From the NCBI GenBank assembly GCA_902763885.1, contig CACWTU010000001.1, positions 124,001-188,000 on the forward strand: a DNA stretch of 64,000 nt, written 5' to 3'. This stretch comes from an uncultured Bacteroidales bacterium. GTDB lineage: Bacteria; Bacteroidota; Bacteroidia; Bacteroidales; Bacteroidaceae. This document shows, in pieces, positions 15,983 through 25,303 of the stretch (position 1 is its first letter; each line of letters opens with the position of its first letter). The notes below the pieces were generated by a model. It worked only from the letters and a program-made list of their open reading frames with translations. It was not told where the DNA came from and did no database searches. The translations under genes were made by a program, and so were the position numbers.

Positions 15983-16819
15983 ATGATTACAATTAACAAA
16001 CTTGCTTTCAGTTATGGCGATAACGTGGTGCTGAAAGACATTTCAATGAAACTTGAAGAGGGCCGCATCTACGGACTTCTGGGAGAAAACGGAGTAGGAA
16101 AGACTACTCTGCTCACCTTGCTTGCCGGTCTTAAAAAGGCCGATGAAGGTTCTGTTGACATAGATGGTTATGTACCGTTTGACCGCAAACCTTCTTTCCT
16201 TTCCAAAATCTATTATCTGCCTGATGAAGTGGCAGCTGTAAAGTCAAAAGCTCTTGATTATGCAGCTGATCAGGGACAGTTCTGGACAGACTTTGACCTG
16301 GACAAGTTCCGCAAGATAATGGAGATATTTGAGAATGATGAGAATATGCGTATGGACCGTATGTCATACGGACAGCTCAAGAAGACCTACATCAGTTTTG
16401 CACTTGCCTGCAATGCCAGGTATCTCCTGATGGATGAGCCTACCAACGGTCTGGATATCCCTTCCAAGGCTCAGTTCCGCAAGGCTGTATCCAAATATAC
16501 ATCAGATGATTCCACCCTGCTTATCTCAACCCATCAGGTCCGTGATCTTGAGACCCTGATTGATCCCATCATCATTCTGGACCGCAGGGATGTGCTGCTC
16601 AACGCATCAATTGATGAAATAACCCAAAAACTCTATTTTGATTATACATCAGCCGTTGATGATGAGGCATTGTATTCAGAAACAATTCCCGGAGGTTGCA
16701 TACAGGTACTTAAGAATACAACAGGCAGTGAGAGCAAAGTGAACATTGAGGCTCTGTTCAACACTGTTCACATGCACAAGGATCTAATTAAGGATATGTT
16801 CAACAATAAAAACGCATGA
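15983..16819 (+). CDS. ABC transporter ATP-binding protein (YtrB/CcmA-type)
   Basis: The 278-residue ATPase has Walker A LLGENGVGKTTLL, a signature MSYGQLKK in place of LSGGQ, and Walker B YLLMDEPTNGLD followed by the H-loop ISTHQ. The atypical signature and the short length fit the GntR-linked efflux or bacitracin-stress ABC group (YtrB-like). It overlaps the membrane-protein gene by 4 nt, and a GntR regulator closes the operon. The exported substrate is unknown. Confidence 0.88.
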   Translation: MITINKLAFSYGDNVVLKDISMKLEEGRIYGLLGENGVGKTTLLTLLAGLKKADEGSVDIDGYVPFDRKPSFLSKIYYLPDEVAAVKSKALDYAADQGQFWTDFDLDKFRKIMEIFENDENMRMDRMSYGQLKKTYISFALACNARYLLMDEPTNGLDIPSKAQFRKAVSKYTSDDSTLLISTHQVRDLETLIDPIIILDRRDVLLNASIDEITQKLYFDYTSAVDDEALYSETIPGGCIQVLKNTTGSESKVNIEALFNTVHMHKDLIKDMFNNKNA

Positions 16820-17703
16820 CTATGGAAAACGAAATATTCAGTCTTAACAGATTCTGGCGTTATTTAAAGAGTGATTTTGACGCTTTTATATCTAAATACG
16901 GCATCACTTTGCTGGTAGTAAGCACTATGCCTATTACTTGTGATGTCTTTACCGGAGTCTTTTCATTAATGAACATGGGTAAATGGGAAGGCTTGGAGGT
17001 ATATTCCCGATTGGCTTTCTTTGTCATGTTCGGCATGATACTGCTTGTAAGTGCTCCAGCCAGATTGTACGGACACCTTACAGACCGTAAAGAAGGTTCC
17101 GCTTTCCTTTTGCTGCCGGTTTCAAGACTTGAAAAGTATATCTCAATGATACTGATAACATGCATCGTGCTGCCTTTTATCTTTATCCTTATCTATCTGG
17201 GATTGGATGTTATGGTCTGCATGATTGATTCCACCACTGATGTATCAGTGTTCAGTTTCATTTATTCACTTGAAGATTTTAAAGCAACCTTGGCAGGAGT
17301 GCCGGTTGAAAATCTGAGCAGATTATTGAATAATTTCGGATCACTTGCCAATCCGTATCTTTATATAGATGATATAATTCAGGTATCACTTATTTTCCTT
17401 CTTGGTGCCATTATTTTTAAGACATCAAAAACAGGCAAGACAATGGGTAGCGTCATATTGATAAGTCTGGTTTTTAAACTCGCTACTGCTCCTATACTCG
17501 CTTATATTACAAATATTGAAAATTTGTACCAGATGGGCAACGCCGGTTATCTGGACTATACATCTGAGGCGTTTGCTAATTCATACCCGTTTTATGCGTG
17601 GGTGTGGAGTCATCTCACTTTGATAGATACCATATGGGATAACATACTGAACTGCCTTCTGCTTTTCTTCATATGGTTCAGACTTAAAAGGATTAAACTG
17701 TAA
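16816..17703 (+). CDS. ABC transporter membrane subunit
   Basis: The 295-residue protein has about six hydrophobic segments (near residues 33-52, 68-86, 115-140, 190-205, 212-232 and 275-290) and little other signature. It lies between an ABC ATPase and a GntR regulator with translational overlap, so it should be the permease of that system. It resembles Bacteroidota ABC-2-like hypothetical membrane proteins. The start at 16816 overlaps the ATPase stop; an ATG two codons later is equally possible. Confidence 0.75.
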   Translation: MTMENEIFSLNRFWRYLKSDFDAFISKYGITLLVVSTMPITCDVFTGVFSLMNMGKWEGLEVYSRLAFFVMFGMILLVSAPARLYGHLTDRKEGSAFLLLPVSRLEKYISMILITCIVLPFIFILIYLGLDVMVCMIDSTTDVSVFSFIYSLEDFKATLAGVPVENLSRLLNNFGSLANPYLYIDDIIQVSLIFLLGAIIFKTSKTGKTMGSVILISLVFKLATAPILAYITNIENLYQMGNAGYLDYTSEAFANSYPFYAWVWSHLTLIDTIWDNILNCLLLFFIWFRLKRIKL

Positions 17704-17720
17704 TTAAAAAAAGGACTATT

Positions 17721-18062
17721 ATGGAATTCAATGAAAACAAACCAATCTATCTTCAGATAGCCGATGGAATCGCTGAAAAGATTCTGGGCGGTGAACTGAA
17801 AGAGGGAGACAGAATACTTTCTGTGAGGGAATTAGGCGCCGAATTGGGGGTAAATCCCAATACAGCCATGCGCAGTTATGAAAAACTGACAATGGACGGC
17901 GTCATATTTAATCAGCGTGGTATAGGATACTTTGTGGCCGATGGCGCCAAAGAGGTAGTTTTGCGTAACATGCGGGCCGATTTCTTGCAGAATGAGGTAC
18001 CCATCATAAAACGCAAGATGGAATTGCTTCAACTAAAAGTGTCGGATTTAGGATTAGGTTAG
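17721..18062 (+). CDS. GntR-family transcriptional regulator (YtrA-like)
   Basis: This 113-residue protein is a winged-helix DNA-binding domain with a short helical tail, typical of the YtrA subgroup. It opens with NKPIYLQIADGIAEKIL, then GDRILSVRELGAELGVNPNTAMRSYEKL and RGIGYFV. YtrA proteins repress their own ABC transporter operons. It is the third gene of the operon, 17 nt after the membrane subunit. The inverted repeat over the promoter at 15909-15934 is a candidate operator. Confidence 0.9.
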   Translation: MEFNENKPIYLQIADGIAEKILGGELKEGDRILSVRELGAELGVNPNTAMRSYEKLTMDGVIFNQRGIGYFVADGAKEVVLRNMRADFLQNEVPIIKRKMELLQLKVSDLGLG

Positions 18063-18126
18063 GTTCTATTGTTGTTTTTAGTGACAAACAAGTAATCCAT
18101 GTAAAAACACAGTCATTTGGCATTGG

Positions 18127-18159
18127 TGACGGTTCTTTTTGTGAATAAAAGAACCGTCA
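18127..18159 (+). terminator. Hairpin after the GntR gene
   Basis: Perfect 13-nt arms TGACGGTTCTTTT and AAAAGAACCGTCA enclose a 7-nt loop, 64 nt after the GntR stop. It contains the same 16-mer GACGGTTCTTTTTGTG as the hairpin at 11945-11983. The absence of a clean T-run directly after it makes termination likely but not certain. Confidence 0.6.
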
Positions 18160-18219
18160 TATTTGTTTCCCTTATGTATATCTTTTCGTATCTTCGTGAC
18201 AATCTAAAAAATATCCACT

Positions 18220-20388
18220 ATGGGCAGATCATACAAAGGCGGTGTCCGTCTCAACCGCAGGACAATGACGGACCTTGTTACAGACTGGTTCCGTGACAAT
18301 CAGGAGAGTTCTATCAGCATCAAGAGGCTGTATGATGAACTTAAGCTCAAGACGCATCCCATGCGTTCCATGTGTCTGGATATCGTTCTGGAACTGCTCG
18401 ATGACGGTTTCCTCAAGGAGAAAGACGGCCAGTTCCAGCTTATGCAGAAGAGCAAGTTCCTGGAGGGTGTGCTTCAGCGTCGTGTGGGCGGCAAGAACTT
18501 CCTGGTACCTGATGACGGCAGTGAGAATGTCTTTGTGGCTGAGCGAAACTCGGCCGGTGCCGTAAACGGTGACCGCGTCAAGGTGGTGCTGTTTGCCCGT
18601 AAGCCGCATTCAGGCCTTGAAGGTGAGGTTACTGAGATTCTCAAACGTGCCAAGGATACATTCGTAGGCACGCTCCAGGTAAAAGGCAAGTTTGCCTATC
18701 TTGTTACGCCCGATAAATCCGATAAGGACATATACATACCTCTGTCCAGCCTCAAGAAGGGCCGTGACGGAGAGAAAGCCGTAGTGAAGGTGGTTGAGTG
18801 GCCCGATACCCCTGACCGCAATCCCGTAGGCAAGGTAATAGACATACTCGGTGCTGCCGGTGAGAACAATACTGAGATGCATGCCATATTGGCTGAATAC
18901 GGATTGCCTTACAGCTATCCGGAGAATGTGGAGCAGGCTGCAGAGGATATCCCATCGGAGATAACTGATGCCGCGCTTGCCGGCCGTGAGGATTTCCGCA
19001 ACGTGACCACATTTACAATTGACCCGCGTGATGCCAAGGACTTTGATGACGCCCTATCCATCCGTCCCATCAAGAAGGGCCTTTGGGAGGTGGGTGTCCA
19101 TATTGCCGATGTAAGCTATTACGTTCAGGAGGGCAGCATAATAGACAAGGAGGCATTCAAGCGCGCCACATCAATCTATCTGGTGGACCGCACCATACCC
19201 ATGCTGCCGGAGAAACTCTGCAACAACCTCTGTTCTCTGCGTCAGGATGAGGATAAACTTACCTACTCCGTAATCCTGGAGATGACTGATGCCGGCGTGG
19301 TAAAACGCTCCCGCATAGCCCGTACCGTAATACGCAGTAACCGTAGGTTTGCTTATGAGGAGGTGCAGGCTATCATAGAACGTGAGCAGCAGGGCGGCAA
19401 GGATCCGCTTCCGGGCGATGAGTTCAGGCAGGAGATAATGACCCTTGACAGCCTTGCCAAGATACTGCGTCAAAAGCGTTTTGCCGATGGCGCACTCAGT
19501 TTTGACCGCGTGGAGGTTCGTTTTGACATAGATGAGAAGGGACATCCCGTAAGCGTGTTCTTCAAGGAGTCAAAGGATGCCAACCAGCTTGTGGAGGAGT
19601 TTATGCTTCTGGCCAACCGTACCGTAGCAGAGTCCATAGGAAACGTAAAGGGAGGCAATCCCAAGACCTTTGTCTATCGTGTGCATGATGAGCCTGATCC
19701 TGAACGTATGGAGAATCTGCAGAACTTTGTAGCCAAGTTCGGCTATAAGCTCAAGGCCACAGGTGATCCGGTGGATATGGCCAAATCCATGAACAAGATG
19801 CTTTCTGAGGTCAAGGGCAAGAAGGAGCAGGAACTCATTGAGACCATCTCAATCCGCTCCATGCAGAAGGCTTGCTACACCACAGAGAACATTGGTCACT
19901 ATGGTCTGGCATTCAAGTTCTATACGCACTTCACATCACCCATACGCCGTTATCCGGACCTTATGGTACACCGTCTGCTTACCCGTTACATAGGCGGCGG
20001 ACGTAGCGTGAGCCAGCCCAAGTATGAGGAGTACTGTGAACACTGCTCCGGCCGCGAGCAGTTGGCTGAGCAGGCTGAACGCGCCAGCATCAAGTACAAG
20101 CAGGTGGAGTATATGGCTGACCGCATGGGCCAGGTGTTTGATGCTGTCATCAGCGGCGTTACGGAGTGGGGTATCTACGCTGAAATCATAGAGAACAAGT
20201 GTGAAGGCATGATTCCGATACGCTCACTCGGCGGTGATTACTTTGAGTTTGATGAGAAGAACTACTGCCTCATAGGCCAACGTACCCGCAAGCGCTACCG
20301 TCTGGGTGACCACGTAAAGGTCAAGGTGGCCCGCTGCAATCTTGAGAAGAAACAGATGGACTATGAACTGGTATCGGCCGATGAGTAA
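18220..20388 (+). CDS. rnr: Ribonuclease R
   Basis: RNase R is a processive 3'-5' exoribonuclease that degrades structured RNA. The 722-residue protein has an N-terminal winged helix (residues about 10-70), two cold-shock OB domains, and the RNB catalytic domain with FTIDPRDAKDFDDALS, whose aspartates bind Mg2+, and HFTSPIRRYPDLMVHR. A C-terminal S1 domain (ISGVTEWGIYAEI) completes it. The start MGRSYKGG gives normal family length. It has its own leader, with TATCTTCG near 18197 as a possible -7 box, and is followed by the heptose cluster. Confidence 0.96.
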   Translation: MGRSYKGGVRLNRRTMTDLVTDWFRDNQESSISIKRLYDELKLKTHPMRSMCLDIVLELLDDGFLKEKDGQFQLMQKSKFLEGVLQRRVGGKNFLVPDDGSENVFVAERNSAGAVNGDRVKVVLFARKPHSGLEGEVTEILKRAKDTFVGTLQVKGKFAYLVTPDKSDKDIYIPLSSLKKGRDGEKAVVKVVEWPDTPDRNPVGKVIDILGAAGENNTEMHAILAEYGLPYSYPENVEQAAEDIPSEITDAALAGREDFRNVTTFTIDPRDAKDFDDALSIRPIKKGLWEVGVHIADVSYYVQEGSIIDKEAFKRATSIYLVDRTIPMLPEKLCNNLCSLRQDEDKLTYSVILEMTDAGVVKRSRIARTVIRSNRRFAYEEVQAIIEREQQGGKDPLPGDEFRQEIMTLDSLAKILRQKRFADGALSFDRVEVRFDIDEKGHPVSVFFKESKDANQLVEEFMLLANRTVAESIGNVKGGNPKTFVYRVHDEPDPERMENLQNFVAKFGYKLKATGDPVDMAKSMNKMLSEVKGKKEQELIETISIRSMQKACYTTENIGHYGLAFKFYTHFTSPIRRYPDLMVHRLLTRYIGGGRSVSQPKYEEYCEHCSGREQLAEQAERASIKYKQVEYMADRMGQVFDAVISGVTEWGIYAEIIENKCEGMIPIRSLGGDYFEFDEKNYCLIGQRTRKRYRLGDHVKVKVARCNLEKKQMDYELVSADE

Positions 20389-20432
20389 TCTGTTAATTAA
20401 AAAAGTGATACATTTGCACAAAATCCTGAATA

Positions 20433-21461
20433 ATGAAGATTAGAAGCAAGGCTCCCTTACGTTTAGGTTTTGCAGGTGGCGGCAGTGACGTCTCACCCTA
20501 CAGTGAACTCTACGGAGGGCTTATCCTGAATGCCACAATAAACCTGTACGCCTATTGCACCATTGAGGAGACAGATGATGACAGCGTGACCGTAGCAGCC
20601 ACTGACCTTGGTGTCTCCCAGACCCATTCTTTGGGTAGCGAATTGCCCATTGACGGTACTCTTGATCTGCACAAGGGAGTATTCAACAGGGTAATAAAGG
20701 ATTTTGGCGTAACCCCTAAAGCCTGCCGCATTACTACATATTCCGATGCTCCCGCCGGCAGTGGCCTGGGCTCTTCATCAACCATGGTAGTATGTATCCT
20801 CAAGGCTTTTGTGGAGTGGTACAACTTGCCCATGGGTGACTATGAGATAGCGCGTCTGGCATATCAGATAGAGCGTGTTGACCTGGGCCTCAGCGGAGGC
20901 AAGCAGGATCAATATGCGGCTGCATTCGGTGGTTTCAACTATATGGAATTTCTGCCGGATGGCAATGTGATAGTAAACCCGCTGCGTGTAAAACGCTGGA
21001 TAGTTGATGAGCTGGAATCATCAATCGTACTCTATTATACAGGTGCCTCCAGGTCATCGGCCGCAATCATTGAGGAGCAGAAAAAGAACACCAGCAGCGG
21101 TAAGAGTGATGCCGTTGAGGCCATGCACCGCATAAAGCAGAGCGCCATAGACATGAAGAGAGTCCTGCTTGAAGGTAATATGGAAGGATTCTCACGAATC
21201 CTGGGAAAGGCTTGGGAGGATAAGAAAAAGATGGCTTCTGCCATTACCAACCCAATGATTCAGGCGGCGTTTGACGTGGCTTTTGCAGCCGGTGCCACTG
21301 CAGGTAAGGTGAGCGGCGCAGGTGGCGGAGGTTTCATCATCTTTATGACAGACCCTGCAAAGCGTCGTCTGGTTATCAATGCCCTTAACGGGATGCCCGG
21401 TCAGGTGGTGGGTTTCCAGTTCAGCGAGGGCGGTACGCACGGTTGGAAAATATATGATTGA
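20433..21461 (+). CDS. hddA: D-glycero-alpha-D-manno-heptose-7-phosphate kinase
   Basis: This 342-residue GHMP kinase has IRSKAPLRLGFAGGGSDVSPY at the N-terminus, the ATP-binding loop APAGSGLGSSSTMVV (about residue 107-121), and the C-terminal AGKVSGAGGGGFIIF motif. HddA phosphorylates C1 of D-glycero-alpha-D-manno-heptose 7-phosphate. It is followed without gaps by gmhA, hddC and gmhB, which completes the GDP-heptose route and fixes the assignment over the related fucose kinases. Its start is 44 nt after rnr. Confidence 0.93.
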   Translation: MKIRSKAPLRLGFAGGGSDVSPYSELYGGLILNATINLYAYCTIEETDDDSVTVAATDLGVSQTHSLGSELPIDGTLDLHKGVFNRVIKDFGVTPKACRITTYSDAPAGSGLGSSSTMVVCILKAFVEWYNLPMGDYEIARLAYQIERVDLGLSGGKQDQYAAAFGGFNYMEFLPDGNVIVNPLRVKRWIVDELESSIVLYYTGASRSSAAIIEEQKKNTSSGKSDAVEAMHRIKQSAIDMKRVLLEGNMEGFSRILGKAWEDKKKMASAITNPMIQAAFDVAFAAGATAGKVSGAGGGGFIIFMTDPAKRRLVINALNGMPGQVVGFQFSEGGTHGWKIYD

Positions 21462-21463
21462 GT

Positions 21464-22042
21464 ATGAAAAGCATTAAAGAAGAGATAACACAGTCAATAG
21501 CCACCAAGCAGGCTATTCTAGATAATGAAGAGATTCTGGCCAAGATAGCTCAGGCTGCAGAGATAATGACCGATGCATACCGCAACGGTCACAGCGCTCT
21601 GCTGGCAGGAAACGGAGGTTCTGCTGCCGATGCCCAGCATCTGGCTGGTGAGCTGGTCAATCAGTTCTATTTTGCCCGTCCCGGCATCCCGGCCCATTCT
21701 CTCAGCACAGATACATCGGTGATGACGGCCATCGGTAATGACATAGGCTACAAGTATCTGTTCTCAAGACAGATTGAGGCTCAGGGTTCCAAGGGTGATG
21801 TCTTTATAGGCATCTCCACATCAGGAAACTCGGAAAATATCGTTGAGGCACTCAAGGCTTGCCGTGAGAAGGGTATCACCTCAATAGGTCTTACCGGAAA
21901 CAAACCTTGTAAGATGGATTCTCTTGCAGATCTTTGCATCAAGGTTCCTTCTGACTGCACTCCACGCATTCAGGAATCACATATCCTTATCGGCCATATC
22001 ATCTGCGCAATAGTTGAGGAGAACCTTTTCGGTAAAAAGTGA
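21464..22042 (+). CDS. gmhA: Sedoheptulose-7-phosphate isomerase (SIS domain)
   Basis: GmhA converts sedoheptulose 7-phosphate to D-glycero-D-manno-heptose 7-phosphate, the first step of heptose synthesis. The SIS domain shows LLAGNGGSAADAQHLAGELV and FIGISTSGNSENIVEAL, and PRIQESHILIGHIIC contains the catalytic histidine and glutamate region. I chose the ATG at 21464 (192 residues). A TTG at 21458 would overlap hddA. The gene ends in TGATG, overlapping hddC. Confidence 0.95.
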   Translation: MKSIKEEITQSIATKQAILDNEEILAKIAQAAEIMTDAYRNGHSALLAGNGGSAADAQHLAGELVNQFYFARPGIPAHSLSTDTSVMTAIGNDIGYKYLFSRQIEAQGSKGDVFIGISTSGNSENIVEALKACREKGITSIGLTGNKPCKMDSLADLCIKVPSDCTPRIQESHILIGHIICAIVEENLFGKK

Positions 22043-22752
22043 TGTTTGATGCGGTTATTCTTGCCGGTGGATTGGGCACACGCCTGCGCAGTGTGGTGAG
22101 CGATGTTCCCAAGTGTATGGCTCCCGTGGGGGGCCGTCCTTTCCTTGAGTGGCTGCTGGCATGGATTGAGCCGTTCCGTCCCGGTAAGATAGTGCTCTCA
22201 TTAGGCTATCTCTCAGAAACGGTTACTGATTGGGTACAGCACACTCTGAACGATTATCCCATTCCTATTGAGTGGGTCATTGAAGAGACTCCCCTTGGCA
22301 CCGGTGGCGGCATAAAACTGGCTCTTTCAAAGGTTACAGCCCCGCAATGTGTCATTCTTAACGGTGATACATTCTTTGATGTTGACCTAAATGCCTTGTG
22401 TCAGCAGCGCAATCACAGTGCGGCACCTCTTGCCGTTGCACTCAAGCCTATGGAACGTTTTGAACGTTACGGATCTGTCACTGTTGATGCCAAGAACCGT
22501 ATCAGTTCATTCAATGAGAAGCGTTACTGTGAGAAAGGTCTTATAAACGGGGGCGTTTACTGTATAGACTGCGGCGCCGGTCTGCTAGAAGGTAAACCTG
22601 ACAAGTTCTCTTTTGAGAAGGATGTCCTGGAGCCTGAGTCAGCTAAAGGAGGTTTGTGCGGATTCATTTCAGACGGCAGTTTCATTGACATAGGCATTCC
22701 TGAGGATTATGCCCTGGCTCAGACTTTCCTCCCTGCAAACATAAGGTTATGA
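22042..22752 (+). CDS. hddC: D-glycero-alpha-D-manno-heptose-1-phosphate guanylyltransferase
   Basis: The 236-residue nucleotidyltransferase opens with VILAGGLGTRLRSVVSDVPKCMAPVGGRPFLEW, which contains the G-x-G-x-R loop and catalytic lysine, and NGDTFFDVDL supplies the metal-binding aspartate. In this cluster it should join GMP to heptose-1-phosphate to make GDP-D-glycero-alpha-D-manno-heptose. The ATG at 22042 shares one base with the gmhA stop, and its stop overlaps the gmhB start, so translation is probably coupled. Confidence 0.9.
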   Translation: MFDAVILAGGLGTRLRSVVSDVPKCMAPVGGRPFLEWLLAWIEPFRPGKIVLSLGYLSETVTDWVQHTLNDYPIPIEWVIEETPLGTGGGIKLALSKVTAPQCVILNGDTFFDVDLNALCQQRNHSAAPLAVALKPMERFERYGSVTVDAKNRISSFNEKRYCEKGLINGGVYCIDCGAGLLEGKPDKFSFEKDVLEPESAKGGLCGFISDGSFIDIGIPEDYALAQTFLPANIRL

Positions 22753-23219
22753 TTATCCCTGATTCCCTGCTCCAAAAGTGTGATACCCTGTTCCTTGACC
22801 GTGACGGGGTTGTGAACGTATGGCTTCCGGGAGATTATGTCAAGAGCTGGCAGGAGTTCCGTTTCAATCCGGGATTTCTCGATTTCATCGGCAAATATTC
22901 AGATTCATTCAAGCATATATTCATAGTTACCAACCAACGTGGTGTGGGCAAGGGGTTGATGACTATGGAACAGCTTGAGGATATCCATTCACGAATGCTT
23001 AGGGCAATTGCTGATGCAGGCGGCAGGATAGACCGTATCTACCTGTGCACATCAGTTTCAGACAGTGACCCTATGCGCAAGCCCAATACGGGAATGGCTC
23101 AACAGGCCATGAAAGAGTATCCTGATATCACTATGGAGCGCTCCCTTATGATAGGCGACCAGCCTTCTGACCGCCTCTTTGCCGATAACTGCGGGATGGA
23201 TTTCCTGCTCTGGGAGTAA
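22749..23219 (+). CDS. gmhB: D-glycero-alpha-D-manno-heptose-1,7-bisphosphate 7-phosphatase
   Basis: This 156-residue HAD phosphatase has the nucleophile motif LFLDRDGVVN, motif II TNQRGVGKG, and motif IV MIGDQPSDR. The zinc-binding cysteine/histidine loop of E. coli GmhB is missing: the RKPNTGM segment follows a short loop with no cysteine cluster. The family is known to split into alpha- and beta-anomer-preferring enzymes; in a cluster with hddA and hddC the alpha anomer is expected. The stop is 1 nt from that of the convergent glycosyltransferase gene. Confidence 0.92.
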   Translation: MIIPDSLLQKCDTLFLDRDGVVNVWLPGDYVKSWQEFRFNPGFLDFIGKYSDSFKHIFIVTNQRGVGKGLMTMEQLEDIHSRMLRAIADAGGRIDRIYLCTSVSDSDPMRKPNTGMAQQAMKEYPDITMERSLMIGDQPSDRLFADNCGMDFLLWE

Positions 23220-23220
23220 A

Positions 23221-24345
23221 TTATTCAGCCGCTTTCCTTACAGACCTTGTCATATTTGACCAGGCGTACTGTTTCTTCTCGGTGAGTATCCCCTCTGTAA
23301 ACTGCTCCTGACGGCTGTTCTCAAAGAAATCCACCAAGGCATCGGCTATTTGGGCTGAATCAGGTTCAACAACATAACCCACTTTACCGTCCGGAACAAT
23401 CTCGGCCAGACCGCCCACATTCGTTACCAGCATAGGTTTCTCAAAGTGATAGGCTATCTGAGTAACGCCGCTCTGTGTGGCTGATTTGTAGGGCTGTACT
23501 ATGATATCGGCTGCGCCAAAGCAGTAACGTACCTCACTGTCAGGGACAAAATCACTCTTCCATACAATCATACCCTCCAAGCCAAGCTCCTTCTCCATCT
23601 CAAAGTATTTCTCTGACCCGCTGTAGAACTCGCCGGCCACTATCAGCTTTACATTCATCTTGCGGAAACGGCTGTCAGCGTATGCCTTGAGCAGCAGGTC
23701 CAGGCCCTTGTAGTCACGTATCAAGCCAAAGAACAGCATATAACGCTGCTTAGGGTCCAATCCAAGGAACTTAAGAGCCTCTTCACGTGATGCCTTAGCC
23801 CCGAAGTTGTCATACAGGGGATGTCGGCAGAATACTCTGGGCTTTACGGTATCAAACTGATTGAGATCCTCAAGGACAGAATCAGACATAGCCACAAAAC
23901 CGTCAACCGATCGGGTAAAATATCGGCCGAACAGACGGTCTCCCGGACGGTGCTCATGCGGTATGATGTTGTCAAGGATTGAAACCACTTTGGTCTTGCC
24001 GCCACGCTTTACGATGCGTGCCACGCGCCCCAGGCAGGGAGCCATAAACGGGAGCCAGAACTTTATTATAAGGATATCGGGTTGCAAAGCCCTGATGGCA
24101 CGGCCGGTCTTGCCCCAGCTTAAAGGGTTTATGGAATTCAGGCTGCGCACAATCTTAAGGTCAGAGGGTGCGGGTTCTGTTGAGTATTGTGTCTTGCCGG
24201 GAAACAGGAATGAAGGGTACTGGAGCGTAAAGGTGTATATGGTAACATCGTTACCCTCTGCGGCGAATTCACGCGCCAGCCGCTCATTATAGACTGCCAG
24301 TCCGCCACGATATGGCCAGGCTGTTCCTAAGATCACTATTTTCAT
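23221..24345 (-). CDS. Glycosyltransferase family 4 protein
   Basis: The 374-residue GT-B protein starts with LGTAWPYRGGLAVYNERLA, the donor-independent N-terminal loop, and carries GLIRDYKGLDLLLKAYAD and PYKSATQSGVTQIAYHFEKP in the C-terminal nucleotide-sugar-binding half. It has no signal peptide and should act at the cytosolic face of the membrane in surface-glycan assembly. It is convergent with the GDP-heptose cluster, so use of GDP-heptose is possible but unproven. Confidence 0.85.
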   Translation of the reverse strand: MKIVILGTAWPYRGGLAVYNERLAREFAAEGNDVTIYTFTLQYPSFLFPGKTQYSTEPAPSDLKIVRSLNSINPLSWGKTGRAIRALQPDILIIKFWLPFMAPCLGRVARIVKRGGKTKVVSILDNIIPHEHRPGDRLFGRYFTRSVDGFVAMSDSVLEDLNQFDTVKPRVFCRHPLYDNFGAKASREEALKFLGLDPKQRYMLFFGLIRDYKGLDLLLKAYADSRFRKMNVKLIVAGEFYSGSEKYFEMEKELGLEGMIVWKSDFVPDSEVRYCFGAADIIVQPYKSATQSGVTQIAYHFEKPMLVTNVGGLAEIVPDGKVGYVVEPDSAQIADALVDFFENSRQEQFTEGILTEKKQYAWSNMTRSVRKAAE

Positions 24346-24450
24346 AAATACTGAGAATAATCTGACACAAACTTACAAAAAATAACCCTCTAAAAGACCT
24401 GACTGGATTTGAAAAATTGTACATTCGCAAGCAAATTAAACATACAGGTT

Positions 24451-25299
24451 ATGGGCATAAAGAGATTTTTCTTTCGGATGGCTGTCCGTACAATGGAGAG
24501 CCTGTTCCTGCGCAGGCGTCCGTCAAGCCTGAAATCTGTATTTCTTAGTCTTGACAAGGTTCAGGAACCGGATAGTGTTGATGTCTATACCATTGCTTTC
24601 AATAATGCCCAGGTAATAGAACTTCATAACAGGTACGTTGCCAAATATCTGAAGGGTAATGTTACGCACATAGTGATTGACAATTCGTCTGATGCGTTAC
24701 AGGCAGAGAAGATATGTGAGGTGTGCAAATCCACAAACACGCCTTATCTGAGGCTTCATAAGAACCGCATGGGCATATTCAGCGGAAGTTACTCACATGC
24801 AGCGGCTGTCAACTGGACTTACAGGCATATTGTATTGTCGCGCCAGCCGTTCGGTTTCGGATTCATTGACCACGATATCTTTCCTGTGGCGCCCATTGAT
24901 ATTGCTTCAATACTTCATGACAAACCTGTTTATGGAGCAAAAAGAGTGCGTGGTGAGGCATGGTATCTCTCTGCTATCATCAGTTTCTACAGGCTGGATT
25001 ATTTAAAGGGCAGACGTTTTGATTTCATGCCGGTAACAGTGAATGGTGCCTATCTTGACTCAGGTGGCAGCAACTGGAATAATATCTATTCAACTGTTGA
25101 TGAATCTGATATTAATGTGGTTTCTGAGCGCACTGAACCTTTCCGTGATGGCAATCAGAGGCATCAGGACCTTATTGAACTCTTTGATGATGACAAATGG
25201 GTTCACACCATCAACGGTTCGTATTGGAAGACCATTGATGTGGTAAAAGAGGATTTCATTCCTGATATAATCAGCAGGTTTGAGGCCAAAGAGGCCTGA
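24451..25299 (+). CDS. Putative glycosyltransferase (GT-A/GT2-like)
   Basis: The 282-residue protein (ATG at 24451; a longer in-frame start lies at 24409) has YTIAFNNAQVIELHNRYVAKYL, VTHIVIDNSSD and the acidic motif FGFIDHDIFPV near residue 155, which looks like a DxD metal-binding motif. This arrangement fits a GT-A fold, but similarity to known families is weak. It is divergent from the GT4 gene and convergent with the YfhO-like gene. Acceptor and donor are unknown. Confidence 0.6.
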   Translation: MGIKRFFFRMAVRTMESLFLRRRPSSLKSVFLSLDKVQEPDSVDVYTIAFNNAQVIELHNRYVAKYLKGNVTHIVIDNSSDALQAEKICEVCKSTNTPYLRLHKNRMGIFSGSYSHAAAVNWTYRHIVLSRQPFGFGFIDHDIFPVAPIDIASILHDKPVYGAKRVRGEAWYLSAIISFYRLDYLKGRRFDFMPVTVNGAYLDSGGSNWNNIYSTVDESDINVVSERTEPFRDGNQRHQDLIELFDDDKWVHTINGSYWKTIDVVKEDFIPDIISRFEAKEA

Positions 25300-25303
25300 T
25301 TCT

